Part shown: positions 5,727 through 6,001 of the stretch, one piece after another
Layout: each line of letters opens with the position of its first letter
Numbering within the stretch: position 1 is the stretch's first letter
Source of the DNA: Bacteroidota bacterium
GTDB lineage: Bacteria; Bacteroidota; Bacteroidia; Bacteroidales; UBA1402
Direction of reading: 5' to 3'
NCBI GenBank assembly: GCA_030706285.1
Contig: JAUZOU010000191.1
Span: 1-6,001 of the forward strand
DNA: 6,001 nucleotides
Position numbers and translations under genes: made by a program
The notes under the pieces: generated by a model
Told to the model about the DNA's origin: nothing
What the model saw: the letters and a program-made list of their open reading frames with translations, nothing else
Database searches by the model: none

Positions 5727-6001
5727 ATGAAACCAGATTTCAAGAAAATAAATATAAAAAATGCCGGAATTCCTTCAACGGATCCCAGACAATGGGAAAA
5801 AGCCAACGGCATTGAAAAAGACTGGAAGACACCTGAACACATTCTGGTAAAGCCGGTCTATACCAAAGCCGACCTGGAAGGCATGGAACACCTGAACTAT
5901 GCCGCCTGTGTAGAACCTTACCTGCGAGTGCCGTACAGAAAAATGTACACCATGCGCCCCTGGACTGTCCGCCAATATGCCGGATTTTCCACCGCTGAAG
6001 A
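5727..6001 (+). CDS. mutB: Methylmalonyl-CoA mutase large (catalytic) subunit, 5' part
   Basis: The first 91 codons of mutB are visible and the frame runs off the right edge. MutB carries the substrate barrel and the cobalamin domain of the mutase; the B12 motif would lie beyond the window. The assignment rests on position after mutA and on RPWTVRQYAGFSTAEE at residues 77-92, a hallmark of the family. Using the numbering of the Propionibacterium enzyme (offset of 5), the CoA-substrate contacts Y75, M78, R82, T85, R87 and Y89 are present as Y70, M73, R77, T80, R82 and Y84. Three positions differ from the usual pattern: C61 where Gly is expected, V68 in place of the Gly of RGPY, and K72 in place of the Thr of TMY. 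The start is ATG at 5727, with AGAGATAG as a weak possible ribosome-binding site. Whether the gene is functional cannot be judged from this fragment. Confidence 0.93.
   Translation, partial: MKPDFKKINIKNAGIPSTDPRQWEKANGIEKDWKTPEHILVKPVYTKADLEGMEHLNYAACVEPYLRVPYRKMYTMRPWTVRQYAGFSTAE

Overview
The window reads as chromosomal DNA of a Bacteroidota bacterium, most likely in the broad Bacteroidales/Marinilabiliales group. The clues are a Bacteroidota-type serine palmitoyltransferase, the two-gene mutA-mutB form of methylmalonyl-CoA mutase, a pRiA4b ORF-3-like acidic protein directly upstream of miaA, promoter -7 elements of the TAnnTTTG type, and starts without clear Shine-Dalgarno sequences. I cannot name a genus.

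Layout. Positions 2-361 (+) hold the 3' part of a pRiA4b ORF-3-like protein gene. Positions 454-1362 (+) hold miaA (tRNA dimethylallyltransferase, TTG start). Positions 1463-2263 (-) hold a short-chain dehydrogenase, converging on miaA across a shared hairpin. Positions 2335-3522 (-) hold serine palmitoyltransferase (spt), just upstream of the dehydrogenase on the same strand, with a terminator-like hairpin between them. Positions 3523-3851 are a 329-bp divergent control region with one TAnnTTTG element facing each way and a 16-bp perfect palindrome almost midway between them. Positions 3852-5714 (+) hold mutA (small subunit of methylmalonyl-CoA mutase). From 5727 to the window edge (+) is the start of mutB (large, catalytic subunit).

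How the genes work together. spt starts sphingolipid synthesis by condensing serine with an acyl-CoA to give 3-ketosphinganine. The adjacent dehydrogenase has an intact classical SDR active site and a hydrophobic C-terminal tail, so it is a reasonable but unproven candidate for the next step, 3-ketosphinganine reduction. mutA-mutB encode the B12-dependent succinyl-CoA/methylmalonyl-CoA mutase of the succinate-propionate route. The shared control region could couple membrane sphingolipid synthesis to propionate metabolism, but that is inference.

Most of the window is ordinary core metabolism. The points most worth a second look are three substitutions at normally conserved positions in the substrate-binding motif of the mutB N-terminus, the spt-SDR pairing, and the palindromic half-site cluster between spt and mutA. 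I found no mobile element, CRISPR array, tRNA or rRNA.
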